Shown one piece after another: positions 1 through 17,112 of a DNA stretch of 64,000 bases. A program made the translations under genes and the position numbers. This DNA comes from Blasia pusilla. Lineage: Eukaryota; Marchantiophyta; Marchantiopsida; Blasiales. The stretch covers positions 35,216,001-35,280,000 of the forward strand of contig CM114272.1 in the NCBI GenBank assembly GCA_050084515.1, in the 5' to 3' direction. The notes beneath the pieces are model-generated. The model was not told the origin of the DNA. It saw only the letters and a program-made list of their open reading frames with translations, and did no database searches. Position 1 is the stretch's first letter. Every line of letters starts with the position of its first letter.

Positions 1-659
1 ATTCTACAGTCTCTGTGGTCTTTAGTTTGTTGAGTGCTTTCAAAGCTTCATCTCCAACTTTTTCTTAAGGTGAGTCACCTTCGCTACTCTCTCCACTTTC
101 TCAATCTTGGCTAACGTTTCATTCAGACGAGTGTTTGTTTTAGAGAACAGAAGAACTACATTCAAACCATGCAAAAGCCAACAACTTTATATAGATGTTG
201 AATATGATCCCTTGAGTTGATGAATGAGCTAGAAATGCCCTATTGCCAACTGCCAACAAATCTTCTCAATTTCATTTGGATACATTAAAATATTACAAAG
301 TCTTTTCTTCCATCAGAAGAGGTACCTCAAACTAAAGTTACATTCTAACTCATTGGAGAAAGTACTTATACTTTTTAAATCCATTGGATTACTGAGGTGC
401 AAGGAGTGATGGTGTTCGAATTCAAGATCCAATATATACAATAGAATCAGTCATAATGTTTTGTAAGTATATAAACCTTCATAATCAACCACGTTCTGTT
501 TCGAGTCTATCATGTCAAGTCTATCATGCCCTTTATTTGTAGGGTTGTTCTTTGGTCGACGTTGTGTTATGATTATGTATATATGTAAATCCTTGGGTTG
601 TAAAGTGTTCATTTTTTCCCCTGATTGTAATGGCTTAATAGAATGCAGAAAATATAAAA

Positions 660-3330
660 TATGGAAAGGAAAGGACTAGCCCACCCCACATGGATTTTTG
701 AACATGACGAGAAGCTTTGGAGAAGAAAGAAGGATGATGCAAGGACTCTTCATTTGAAGAAGATTTAGTGCCCATTGCAATGAGTGTAAAGGAATGAAGA
801 TGAGACTTCTACATGTTGTTGAAAATCATCTCTTTCAATACAAATGATATCCTCCGAATAGAATTTGGAAAAATATAGATGATTGTGATTCATTTGATGA
901 AGAGTGCAAAGCCTCAATATCAGAGCATGATGCAGTCATAAGAGAAAGCAATATAGATGCCATAGCTTTCCAGCATGAGGATGAGCCAGCATCTCAAAAT
1001 GAAATTGATCAAGGTTTGGAGATCCCTAGGATGATTATTAGACTTTTTCACTACTTTGATGAAGCAAACGGAAATGAACATGAGCCTCATGTTCATCCAT
1101 CTACAAACAAAGGACTTGATGATTAGGTTCCTTTTGAGATTGGAACTTATGAGTCGACACCTAGCCACGTAAATGAGGATTTTGTGGTTGATTCGAATGT
1201 TTTAAATTAACCATGTCAACCCCACTTCCCAGTTTTTCAAACAAGTATCTTAGCTTTCACCATGTTATTCTTTAACATATATGCTACTCATAATGTTTCA
1301 AATATAATTGTAGATGAGCTACTGAGTTTCCTACGGAAGCAGGTACTACCCAAAGATAATATGGTCCCAAAGAATCATTATACTGCTAAGAAGCTATTTT
1401 CTAGGTTGAAGCTTAATTATGTACATATTTATGCATGCCCCAAAGGTTGTATGCTCTTTCGTGGACAACATGAAAATTTATATGAATGTAGCAAGTGCAA
1501 TGCACCTAGGTTTAGGGATGTTGGTGAGAGCATAATAGCAACAAAGGTTTTGAGGCACTTCCCAATTATTCATAGATTGAAAGGCATGTATTCATGTAAT
1601 TCCATTTTTTAGTCGATGACATGGACAACAAAACATAAAAGTTCATATGGGAAAGTTAGTCATCAAAGGGATTCCAAATAATGGAAAGACATCGATGAAA
1701 AGTGGTCATAGTTTATGAGGGAGCCACGCAATTTTCCACTAGTTTTGGCCTTAGATGGAGTAAATCCATTTAGGAATAAGAATAATGCATGTATGGTTGA
1801 CTTGGTCAGTGGTTATAGTTAATTACAACTTGCCCCCTTGGTTGTGCACCAAAAAGGTTTTTCTCCAATTAGCTCTCATAATTCATGGGAAGGAGTCAAT
1901 ACGATCAAAAAATCTAGATGTTTATCTTTCTTCGCTGATGGAGGAGTTGTAGATTATTTGGAAGGGAGTTTCGGCATATGATATTACTCAATCAGAAGGA
2001 CTACGTCGCTTCCTACTTAGAGCTATGATCATTTGGACTATTTCAGACTATCCACGGTTGGGTGTGGTATTAGGTCAAGCCACAAAAGGTTAATTGGGTT
2101 GCTCGGTTTTTGGACCACAAGTAGACTCGTACTATTCAAAGCCCTTGCACAAGCCTACATTTCAAGAACATTCTCGTTGTAAAGATTGGTCCCATCCTTA
2201 TAGGAGAAGTCGAGTGGCACACCTTCTTAATCGAAAGGTTGAGACACGTGCAGCTCCAAAGTGAGTGTCACGCACAAAAAATTGGAGTGGGTTGAATTGA
2301 AGAGGTTGTAGGATGTTCAGCCAAGAACGAGGCTAAGAAGACGTGAAACTCCTCTCGCATATCCTTACAAAAAGTACGACATCCAAAGAAGGAGTATTTT
2401 CTATGACTTGCCTTATTGGAAGGTAAGCACCCTCTTTCCTTGCCACATTGGTTGGGCTAGACCTAGCTCTTTGAATATATGCTTCACTTCCATATTATAG
2501 AACATCAGTATTCAAAGTTAATCTCGATGGAAAATTTCATGGATAGCCCAACTGTTTTTCTTCAGGATTTGCTAATTCGACATACGTTGGACTTTATGCA
2601 TTGTGAGAAAAACCTTGTTGATAATACACTGAAAACTATCTTTGGTTTGCCAAAGAGAGACTCTCTTTAAGTTAGACAAGAGATGGAAGTTTGGGCAATC
2701 CGTCCTTATCCATGGCTCTAATCCCACCCAAGTAGAGCATCAGTTAAACTTAAACCAAGCGCATATTAAGTATTAACAACAGAGGAGATAAAAGTATTAT
2801 ATTGTATAGTGGAAAACCTAAAAAATCCTAGTGGGTATGCGGGTGCACTACAAAAATATATACTACATAAGAGGTTTGGAAGTTTGAAGTCTCGTGACTT
2901 GCACATCTTCATGCAACAATTATTTCCATACTGTTTGCGGGGCCTTATGAAGTCCCCTGTGAGAATGACAATCTTGCGTATGTCATGCATCTTTCGTCAA
3001 CTTATTGTAAAGACATACGTCCTTATGGATTTTTTATCCTTGAAAGAGGATGTTGCAACCACCTTGTGTCTTATGGAGATTCATTTCCCTCCTTTATTCT
3101 TTGATATCATGACTCATTTGATGGTCCATTTAGTGGAGGAGCTAGAAATTTGCGGCCCAGTTGCTTGTTGATGGATGTATCCAATCAAGAGGTACTTGGG
3201 CGTGTTGAAAGGTGACGTCATGTCGCGAGCGAGACCAGAAGCTTGTATGGAAGAAGGGTACATTTTGGATGAGGCACTTGGTTTCTTTATCCAGTATATG
3301 CAAGCATATTATTGAATCTAACAATGGTTC
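660..3330 (+). pseudogene. Decayed CACTA (En/Spm) transposase, TNP2 type
   Basis: Broken reading frames in one direction spell successive blocks of the plant TNP2 transposase of CACTA DNA transposons, which cuts and pastes the element. The clearest block (1262-1612) has the family pattern KLNYVHIYACPKGCMLF followed by a CxxC pair (YECSKCNAPRF), then LRHFPIIHRLK. Further blocks lie at about 1615-1820 (PRNFPLVLALDGVNPF-like), 2400-2670 (DLPYWK, then LLIRHTLDFMHCEKNLVDNTL) and 2809-3290 (the DUF4218-like part: SRDLHIFMQQLFPYCLRGL, then ICGPV and the WMYPIKRYLGVLKG motif). Stops and frame changes separate the blocks, so this is not functional. I did not find the CACTA terminal inverted repeats. 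Family assignment is from recognised motifs; exact ends are approximate. Confidence 0.8.
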
Positions 3331-3399
3331 AAGAAGTAGATGACATGCAAATTTTGGAGTGGGTTTAGGAGTAGTAAAGGTTCCCCTCATGTAGTTTTG

Positions 3400-4579
3400 T
3401 AGCTAGTATCTAGATGAGGCCACTAAGCGGTGGCTCGCTTTTGTAGCGGTTTCCACATTATTGAATGTACGCTTGTAGGATGGCATTCATTAAGATGTTA
3501 GATATTCAAGAACCTGTGCCACTCGAGTCTCAATGAGAAAAGGAGTAGAAAAGTCTCTTCCCATGAAAATGGAGTCACTATATACATTTCATGAAGAAAG
3601 GTAAAGAGAATCAAAGGAAGAATTTGAAGGGATCAAGAGCAATGAATACCTAGGCCAATATGAAGTATTGTCTCCATGAGTGTGAATGATATTTGGGACT
3701 TTGCCTTTACTTCCTTCTCCACCTTGAGTTTGTAGTCCTGCCAACACCATTGTTTTCAACTTCCACTTTTCCACCACTTTCTTCTCAAAATTAGAGAAAG
3801 CTCATAGACTTTTTTTAACTCAACTAAATCTCTCTCCAAACATTGGTGTCTCTATAAACAGCAAAGGTTAATTTTTTTAATAGATCCGAAATGTTTCCCA
3901 TATAATAAAAGCCCAAAATCAAATCATACAAGCAAATACGAGTGTCTGTCTTAAGTTTTCTTAAAGAGGTAACGTGATAACCTAAGATTCTTTAGGAAGC
4001 CCACTTCCCACATCATAAACGCCCCCGCCCCATCACATTATAGTAAAGATTATAAAATAGATAGATTCCCAAAGGTTATTTCCCGATACCTCATCCAATG
4101 AATGAAAGATCGTTATGCATAAAAAAAAACCTTTGGATATTTGTCCAATACGAGCCGGCTACTAAAAAAATTAAAATAGATTAAAAAAAATCAGTATGGG
4201 AGAATCCAATACGGACAGACATTGGCACATCCTATTTTTATTATAAATCAAATGAAACAAATTAGGGTAGTCATGACGGGGCGTGCTTACCTTGTTCGTG
4301 GCTTGGACACCGTAGTGCGGCTCGAATACGCGATGCCAGCAGTCCGATTCGCACGGAGAAACAATCGTAGCCGTTGAGCAGACCCCGCAAGCGCCACGGT
4401 AGGCGGATGATGGAGCGAAATGAGCTGTCCCGATTCTACAAGCGTCGCACTAACACCTCCCTGTTAACTGTTATTAGGGTACTTGAAAATTAAGCCAAAT
4501 GCACGGTATGGACCAGTGGATAGAGCGCTCCCGACCGTACGATGCAAGCGACAACTGGAGCGCGTATAAGTAACTCGCG
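3400..4579. other. AT-rich intergenic stretch, no gene seen
   Basis: This stretch separates the CACTA relic from the GC-rich region upstream of the poly(A)-binding protein gene. Only short, composition-driven frames occur and none resembles a known protein. The sequence changes sharply from AT-rich (up to about 4270) to GC-rich (after about 4300). Confidence 0.6.
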
Positions 4580-9827
<5,248 letters not shown>

Positions 9828-11040
9828 AAGCCTCTGCACGTCCCACCCAATTGGTGCAGTCATTGCTTTGACACCAAGCAAACTGGATTGTATTGGTTTT
9901 GGAATGTGAAAGACCAAGTTTATTGGGTTTTAGAGGGTGAGAGTACCCTTTCAAGTGATGAATGGCCTCAATTTCAGTTTCATCCTTTCACAAGCTCTTT
10001 AAGTCATGGAGCTTACGTCGTCCTAATTCTGATCTGGTGCAGTGACCTGCGCCCACTGGAGAGTCTTGTTCTCTTTAGTCCATAGCTTCTTTGCTACTGA
10101 GTATACTTCTATCCTCGGCATTCTTACAAGAGGCATGCGCTGCCGGTCATCTATATGTTTGTGGTGGCCAAAAGCCATTTTTTCGTGGGCTTTTGAGGCA
10201 GCCGAGTTATCATCACAGGCTTGTATCTCAAGTTGTTTGTGGAAGGTCTTGGGATTGGCTTTCATAGCTGGGGCTAAGATACATCCTTATCTCGTTTATT
10301 TTCGGTAGGATAGTGTTTGTAGAGTTTAGATGTTGTCTCGATTTTTTCTTACCCATTTCTTGTGAGTTTTAGCATAGGTGAACAACTAAGCAGAATATTT
10401 CAGCTCTGGTGACTACAGTAAGTGCACACTCGGGGAGACCCAAGAGTGCATGCTTATAGTTGTTCAGGTTGTTGTTACAACTTCAGTGCTGGATTCGGGA
10501 GCTCTAGAAGCGTGTCCAAGCTCTAGGTTGACTGGGGACTCCATACGTGCTCAATGCTTATTGGAAGTAAATAGCCCTAGTTTCCAATTTGAATGCTGGA
10601 CCATAGCTATCAGCTGTGGTCGAGTTCGTGTTTGAGCTCCACTCTTTCGAGTTCATGTGGGTTCTTACCCGTCCTCCAAGTATTACTTCAGCCAGTGCTT
10701 GTGGTCACCGTCTAGGGGGTAGTATCCAATTTAGATGTGCTGCCTTTTAATATCTGAGCCTTCTACAGGCATGCCTTATCCTAATTCCGTACAATGCGAA
10801 CGGTTTGTTGGATGCGGACTACTCATCTGCATTATGGAATGACTTATCCACTAGAATTGAAAAATGAAAAAAAATTATTGAAGTATTCTATTACTTCGTA
10901 CATTTTATTGTGGATTTTATTGTCAAATTTGTTTTTTCCTTGCTACGAATATTGGCGGAGGTTCGTTACTGATTCGTCAGGATTTTTTCTCCCGATGTGC
11001 AAGGCACTAAAGTCTCTCGCTGGCACCTAATAAAGGAAGC
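9828..11040 (+). other. 3' untranslated and downstream region of the PABP gene
   Basis: No further coding exon is supported after the stop at 9825-9827. A canonical AATAAA lies at 11029-11034, about 1.2 kb after the stop. It could be the polyadenylation signal of a long 3'UTR, but an upstream non-canonical plant signal may be used instead. The region is T-rich in places. Confidence 0.4.
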
Positions 11041-13139
11041 CATCCTCGCAGTGTAATCGTGTATGTTTTCTAACCTTGTAGTAGTCTACTTTCACGAACA
11101 TAATAGTAGGCGTGCAATCCCCGGAGGCTGAAATGGCGGAATTGGAGGCTACAATCGAGTGGGTTTGGACGCGGGTTTACCGTGAGGTTTGCTCGATCGA
11201 TGAAGTAGTTGGAATTGTCGTCCATGATGGTCTTCCTAACAAACCAGTTGCCGAATTTACTACCCTCTGCCAACAATCGACGAAAATCTAGCCAATCCCT
11301 CGTACTGGATATTTCAAGATGACGAGAGAGCTGAGACAATACGTCAAATCTCGCCTACACGCACGAAAATGGGCGCCAGGAATTTCTCTGCATTTTATCT
11401 ATTGAAAATGTCTTGTAAAATCCTTAAACTGAGTGTCCGTAATCGTCATGACTGTCAGGTAACGAGTTCATAGTTGATTTTGTGTCCGTCCACAGCTAAA
11501 CTGGTCTCACTAACAGACGCTTTGAATTCCCAGGCGGAACAGTTGATGGTCGACCGCTTCACCGCTGAACGTGGGATTCAGGGACTGTAGGACTCACACC
11601 TGCTGGCCAGACGTATACCCTCCGCGGGAGGTAAAATTCTGTCCAGAAGCAGGTACAGGGTATCTTACGTTAGCCCTAAGATTTCAACCCGTCAAAGAAC
11701 GGGAAAATCTCACTGGACGATAGAGAGGGCCTGATAGAGAGAGTGTCTATGGTGTCACCCGCCCAACTCCGTGGAACCTGACATGAGAGATGCTTAGTGG
11801 AACACTCCTGAACGTTGCCTCCCTACCATGGCCTGTATTGCACAATTCCGAATTCTGGCGCCCCGTGATGTCTCGCAGTACGGCGATCCCAAAACCTGAG
11901 GAGGTGGTCCCAAATCTTCTACAATCAAGACGAATGTAATGCATTCGAATGCTAGGTGTAGTGACGTAACCCTAATATGCTGTCCTTGTGAGTGCAAATG
12001 GAGACAGGATAATACACTGGAGTTTACCGCTCTAGGATTGCGAATACAGATTGATGCTCGGATATAACTGGAAAGCGCGCTCTCCGGTTAGTCGACTATG
12101 TTGGGCGGTACTCGACTATGTTGGGTAACAGGGGCTTGACTTTTCCCATTGAGATGCAGTGGTGAAATGTAACCTATCCATAAATGCAACTCCCAGCCCC
12201 ACCATTGAAAATCGAGTTGGAAAGCGGCGTTGTGCCGGGCCGGGCCGGGCCTAGCTAGCTGCCACTCACTGCTTAAACTGCAACTATTGAAACTGTCATC
12301 GTCCAGGAGGACGAACCTCCAAGATTCGTCCCTGAAAGTAATGCACGCGTAAAAGTTCAGACCATTCCTTCCGCGTGGACACATCCTCCCACCGTTCCGG
12401 GAAACCGCCATCCTCAAACGCCATCAGCGAGTATTCGTCCGACGAGCAACGAGGACAATCTCACTCGCGCCATTCCATCCCTGTAGGGACGCCCTACACC
12501 CCGTCCTCATACACTGTCTCCGCGAAAATAAATCCATCAGCGAAGATTCGCCATTCGAGTACAGCCCGGGACCCCCGTAGTCCCGGCCCCCCGGCGAAAC
12601 ATAAGGGAACATCGGAGTCGGCCATCGAGATTAGGTGCGGCCGCAGGCAGCGAGTTTTGGCGGCAGTAGAGAGAAGACCGAGAGCGAGGGATTGAAGGAA
12701 GGCCCCACCTGCCGCTCGCAGAGGAGGGAGGCGGAGGATTGATGCAAACGAAGCTCCGGAAATGGATAATCACAAACGACAACAACAAGAAGAACGGCAG
12801 CAGCGAGCGAGCGAACAAACAAACAAGTATGCAGCCCCCGCACGGTTTCGGTAATTTTCTTATAGTGAACTGTTTGGAAAAGTTATCTGCTATACCGACG
12901 GACCGAGAGAAATTTCGCATGTGTGTTGGTTGGAAACGTAGACCTTTTAAGGGCGGTAGGCCGTTAACTGAAATGTGACCCATCATTAGAATTACAATTA
13001 AATCAAACTAGTAAGTATCCATGTCATCCATGAAATAAAAAGTGTTTGAAGAGTTCACGTATCATTCGTGAATGTTTTATACAAATTTAATTTTTTTTGC
13101 TACCCATTGTATGGCTAGAATTTTTTCTGAGGGCTAGAA
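11041..13139. other. Intergenic region with a GC-rich core, no gene assigned
   Basis: Several frames of 60-150 codons exist on both strands, mainly because of GC-rich sequence at about 12230-12720, but none shows a domain I recognise. A 15-base direct repeat (ctcgactatgttggg) sits at about 12090-12125. The GC-rich segment could be the promoter or leader of an undetected gene. Confidence 0.5.
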
Positions 13140-13149
13140 AGGGCATTAG

Positions 13150-14190
13150 AGCGAGTTGCCAGTCCGGGTGGGCTAGAGGTCGTGCACCAGGTGGTCCCGT
13201 TGGGGGATGAGGAGTTGGATTTGCCTGAGGGGGTTGTGGAGTTTCCCGTGGAGGAGGCAGAGTCCTACCATCTAGACACGTCGAGGGGGGCGCAGGGGGT
13301 GAGGCTGGGATGGCTTCTCAAATACAACAACTACAATAGGAGATTGTCGCTATGGCATTGAGGTTATCCGATTCTGAAGCCACGTCTTATGGAGCAACTG
13401 GAGATATGGAGGATCCTGGCTGGATGTGCGCGACTGTCATGTTGGAGGCAGTCGCTGTTGTTACACAAGGAGCCTCCGCGGAGCTGGATCCAGAGACGGG
13501 GGAAGCCAAGAAAGAGACGTGGCTTCCTCAGTCTTTCACGTTGTCCGAGGCGATGAAGACCCAAAAGATGGGTCCTGATCAAAGTTCTCGGAGAGTTGAT
13601 GTTGTTGGTATACAAGCATGGAGGGCGATGGGAGAAGCGAGTGCGAAGACTCCTATTGCTGATGCTGAAGAGGAGCATGTGTCGAGCACAATGTTGGGGG
13701 CGGCCACGATGGTGTATCGTGCTCCTTTATTTTTTGCTTCCAATGTTATGACGTAGGGAGGTACGTCGACCGAGGTCTTTTGGCTGGCTGCTACGCTATT
13801 TGAGCGTGGAGAGGTGTTCCTTCATCACATTCAGAGGTGATTGCAGAGGAGGTGATGAACCTGCCCTTCGAGCCGATGCTCGGGCTGTCCACCTCACATT
13901 CAGAGCAGGTTACGGCTGCTAGGATGGCAGAGATGCCGGCTAGACCCGCGATAGAGCATGCCATATCTTCTCCTCATGTTGTGTTGATGGATAGTCGGGG
14001 AGAGGTCTTCCAGTTGGTGAGTCGAGGAGCTAGAGTTTTTAGTCCGTAGCGTATCCTATGGGATTCGGGAGCGCAAACCTTGATGTTGGGGAAAGCGACG
14101 TTCAGAGGATTTGGTTGAACGAGAGCCGATGTGGAGCGTTGTCCATTCCGAATACAGACATCCTTGGATGGAGTGAGTACCACACAATTT
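13150..14190 (+). pseudogene. gag C-terminal region and aspartic protease of element A
   Basis: Two conserved stretches are readable. The gag tail includes SYGATGDMEDPGWM and, after a gap, VDVVGIQAWRAMGEAS. The protease begins near 13970 (VVLMDSRGEVFQLVS) and carries DSGA at 14062-14073 followed by QTLMLGKATFRGFG. DSGA is the retropepsin catalytic pattern and is the best preserved of the copies here; B and E have DLGA and C has DYGA. Stop codons interrupt the frame (for example just before the DSGA block), so the copy is not functional. Confidence 0.75.
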
Positions 14191-14419
14191 ATCACCCGAT
14201 AGGAGGTCGTGGTGAGGATTCGACCAGGACTTCCTACAGATGAGTCTGTGGTGCGCGCTTTGGCGATCGTGACCGATGGAGAGTCCTACAACGTCTTGAT
14301 TGGTGAAGCAATGTTGTACCGGATGGGATTTTCCCAGGATTACTAGGAGGAGTCAACGTTCTACAGACCAGGATGGTAGTCCGGCCATGGGCGACTTTGC
14401 TCATTACCCGTTCGATTCG

Positions 14420-15720
14420 TGTGGAGTGATCGAGTGACGGCCAGGAGAGATGGCGACTTTAGTAGCGTTGAGCAACGCCATCACATAGCCTTTTGATTTG
14501 ATTGAGGGGCATGTCTTGTAAGAGGACATCCCCGCACGTGACACTTCTAGGGAGAGGAGTGTTATGGTAGCCGCATCATTCCGTGGAGGAGAGGTGCCGC
14601 TACGGGGCTCAAGTAAGGAGCTTGGACGTTTAGCTGATGAGCATGTATAGACGACGTGGAGTGAGGCGTTTGCACCAAAGCGTGACGGGTCAGAGGAACC
14701 CGAGGTAGTCAGGAGTGCTACTATGACCACTTTGGACACCACTTCGATTGTGTGGTGCATTCCAAAGGAGGTTATTCGCGTGTTAGATCTCTTTGGAAGG
14801 ATCAACATTGGCTTAGCTAATGTTTTGTAGGCAGGAGTGCGCGTGCAACTGTACCTGTACGTTGAGGTCGATGATGTTTCCAGGTGCGCTTCACTTCACC
14901 ATGTGGCGCAATTACGCCTTCAATTTCTCGCCTTGTTGTCTAAGTTCGTCGTCCAGGGATACCAGAGTTGCCTAGCGAGGGACATTTCATTGTTGGGGGC
15001 GTAGGACTTGGAGTGGGTAGGGACTATTGATTTGGTCATTGTAGCTTGGCCGTGTTAGGGCCAATCGAGTGCTTGATGAGGTAGCGAGTCAGCTGAATCT
15101 CTAGGTTATTTTGGGAGATGATGTGGATCTTGCAACACTTGCAGGAGTATCCGTCCCATTTTCCCACATACATTCTAGAGAATGTGTCGATTTTGGGCGA
15201 TTCGAGGTCCCAAGTCGTAATGAGTGCACATCAAGTGCGCGCTTGGATCGGCCCGACTGTGTTGTTGGATCGATGAGTGTGGGTTCACGAACACATTGTT
15301 TGCATCTTTGGTGGACCAACTTGGTGCCACATGAGGTATTGCCGAAGGCTTATGCAAGAGTGGAGCATCCCTCCAATTTGTTGGTGGATTCTATTATGGA
15401 TCAAGGTTGTCGTTTAGAGGCAATACGACACCATGATTGACCTCCGTTGACTGTGATCAACAAGATTGGCATGCCACGAGCAGCCTTTCCCACATTTGTG
15501 AGTTTTCCCGCTTCTTATGCATTCAAGGAGGCCAGACCTGGCTTGGTTTGGGATGACCAAGTACAGCGATTGGTGGAGCCCAACGCTGATGAGCGAGAGC
15601 AAGCGATGGAGTGACGATAGAACCATCACTATCAGGGGATCACGATGTCATGTCTTAGGATAGGGGATGGACATGAACTGCTTGACATGGATTCTCAACT
15701 TAGGAGTAGTTGAGCAGCGT
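14420..15720 (+). pseudogene. Cytosine-C5 DNA methyltransferase domain of element A (broken)
   Basis: The motif order of C5 DNA methyltransferases is readable in fragments. Motif I is RVLDLFGRINIGLA from about 14777, then RDISLLGA, then the motif IV region at about 15033-15060, where the catalytic Pro-Cys (WPC) is followed by TAG instead of the CAG of copy C. Motif VI and VIII remnants lie near 15170-15340 (LWWTNLVPHEVL frame) and motif X-like MDMNCLTWIL lies at about 15667-15700. Stops and frameshifts are numerous. The change of the glutamine codon to TAG looks like C-to-T decay. Confidence 0.8.
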
Positions 15721-16039
15721 TGTTTGCGGATGCAACAGATCACAACTGTTGCGTTGGTGAGCCCCATGCGTACCGAGACGGTAGAGGCACTGGCTGGGGG
15801 CAAGATTCAAGGAGATCGACACACCAAGGGTGATTGGGAGAGACACCCTTGGACTTCTTGGGATGTTTTGCAGGTATGCCAAGAGATGATAGCCACAACA
15901 TCGAGCGTGGTTTTAAGTACTGCACGTGGAGAAGATCAGAGTTTGCAGTTGGCTGGATGGAGCAATCAAGTTCTATTGTCTGTGATATGGTTGCACCATA
16001 GCAACCATCGATACCCGCGCCGGAGAGTTCTACCTTAGG

Positions 16040-17112
16040 CAGGATAGAGACTTGGGAGCTTGATATGGGCCCTAAGTTGACAAGACGAGAGCGGCGTTGG
16101 ATACATCGGTTCTTGAGGAGTTATAAGAGTTGTTTTGCATTTAATATGCATGATTTGGGTACATTGAAGGATCCAAGAATCCGCATTGAGTTGTTGAGGG
16201 ACACGCTGATCTTTCGACGACCCTATAGATATAATGATATAGAGAGGTCTTTGATTCAGAGTAGGAGCCAAGACTTAGTTGGAGCATGACTAGTAGATAT
16301 GTCGCATGGAGAGTATGCATCTGCCATTGTCATGCGCGCCAAGAAGAATGTGCATGGCAACTAGACAGATAGGCGTATGTGTGGAGATTATTGACCTATC
16401 AATCGATAAAAAAAATCCGATAGGTATGCCATGCCCATCCGTCAAGAGATCTTTGATGCTATTGGGCATGCAAAGGTCTTCATTTCCTTAGATCTTTGAG
16501 CATGATATCAGATTGGAGGACATGCAGAAGACGTCATTTTGGGGCATCGATCCTCACGGGAAGGATTGGTTGTATCAATGGCGGTTCTTACCATTTGGGT
16601 TAAAAAACGCGCCGGTTGAGGTTTTAGAGGGTCATGGATGGGATCTGGGCAGGTCTGGATTTTTCTAGGTGTTATATTGATGACATCGTAGTCTTTAGTG
16701 CCACTGTAGAGGAGTATGAGCGACATCTAGAGGATGTGTTTCGACGATTGCAGTTACATGGGCTGAAGCTACATCCAAGAATGTGCAAGTACTTCTTCGA
16801 CTAGATTGAGTACTTGGATCATACGATATACCCAGGTGGCCTTGGTGTGCAACTGACGAAGGTAGAGGCTATTTCACTCATTCCACACCCTACATGTGTT
16901 AGTGGATTTTGTTCATTCGTGGGATTGGTGAACTTCTATCGATGATACGTCAAGGGTTTTATTCTGATTGCGAAGGCGCTGACCTTGGTGACCAATGTGG
17001 ATCACGAGTGGCATTGGGGGGATGAGAAGTAGAGAACATTTCAAGTGCTGAAGGACATATTGACGTTCGTGCCTATATCCATCGAGGGATGTCCTTTGGA
17101 CCGATTGGAGCA
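16040..17112 (+). pseudogene. Reverse transcriptase / RNase H start of element A (broken)
   Basis: The gypsy RT is recognisable from MGPKLTRRERRWIHRFL, then IFRRPYRYNDIERSLI and DMSHGEYASA. The catalytic YIDD occurs in a frame at about 16674-16686 (CYIDDIVVF). The connection domain follows with a decayed FMGLANFYRRY-like segment near 16910-16960. Stops occur in nearly every block. Sequence ends in the RNase H start at the inverted junction with A'. Confidence 0.8.

Larger units (their letters stand above)
13140..17112 (+). mobile_element. Gypsy-DNMT element A, truncated and decayed
   Basis: This is a 5'- and 3'-truncated copy of the methyltransferase-carrying Ty3/gypsy family. Parts run in order: gag tail (13150-13760), protease (about 13970-14190), linker and cytosine methyltransferase (about 14420-15720), reverse transcriptase (16040-16870) and start of RNase H (to 17112). 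Many in-frame stops and frameshifts are present. It ends at a junction where the RNase H sequence folds back into an inverted copy (A'). No LTR of its own is present. Family membership is seen by close similarity to copies B, C and G in this window. Confidence 0.85.

Noticed and set aside
12537-12986. Minus-strand frame of 149 codons
   Set aside because: No recognisable domain, runs through GC-rich low-complexity sequence; overlapping plus-strand frames are equally long.
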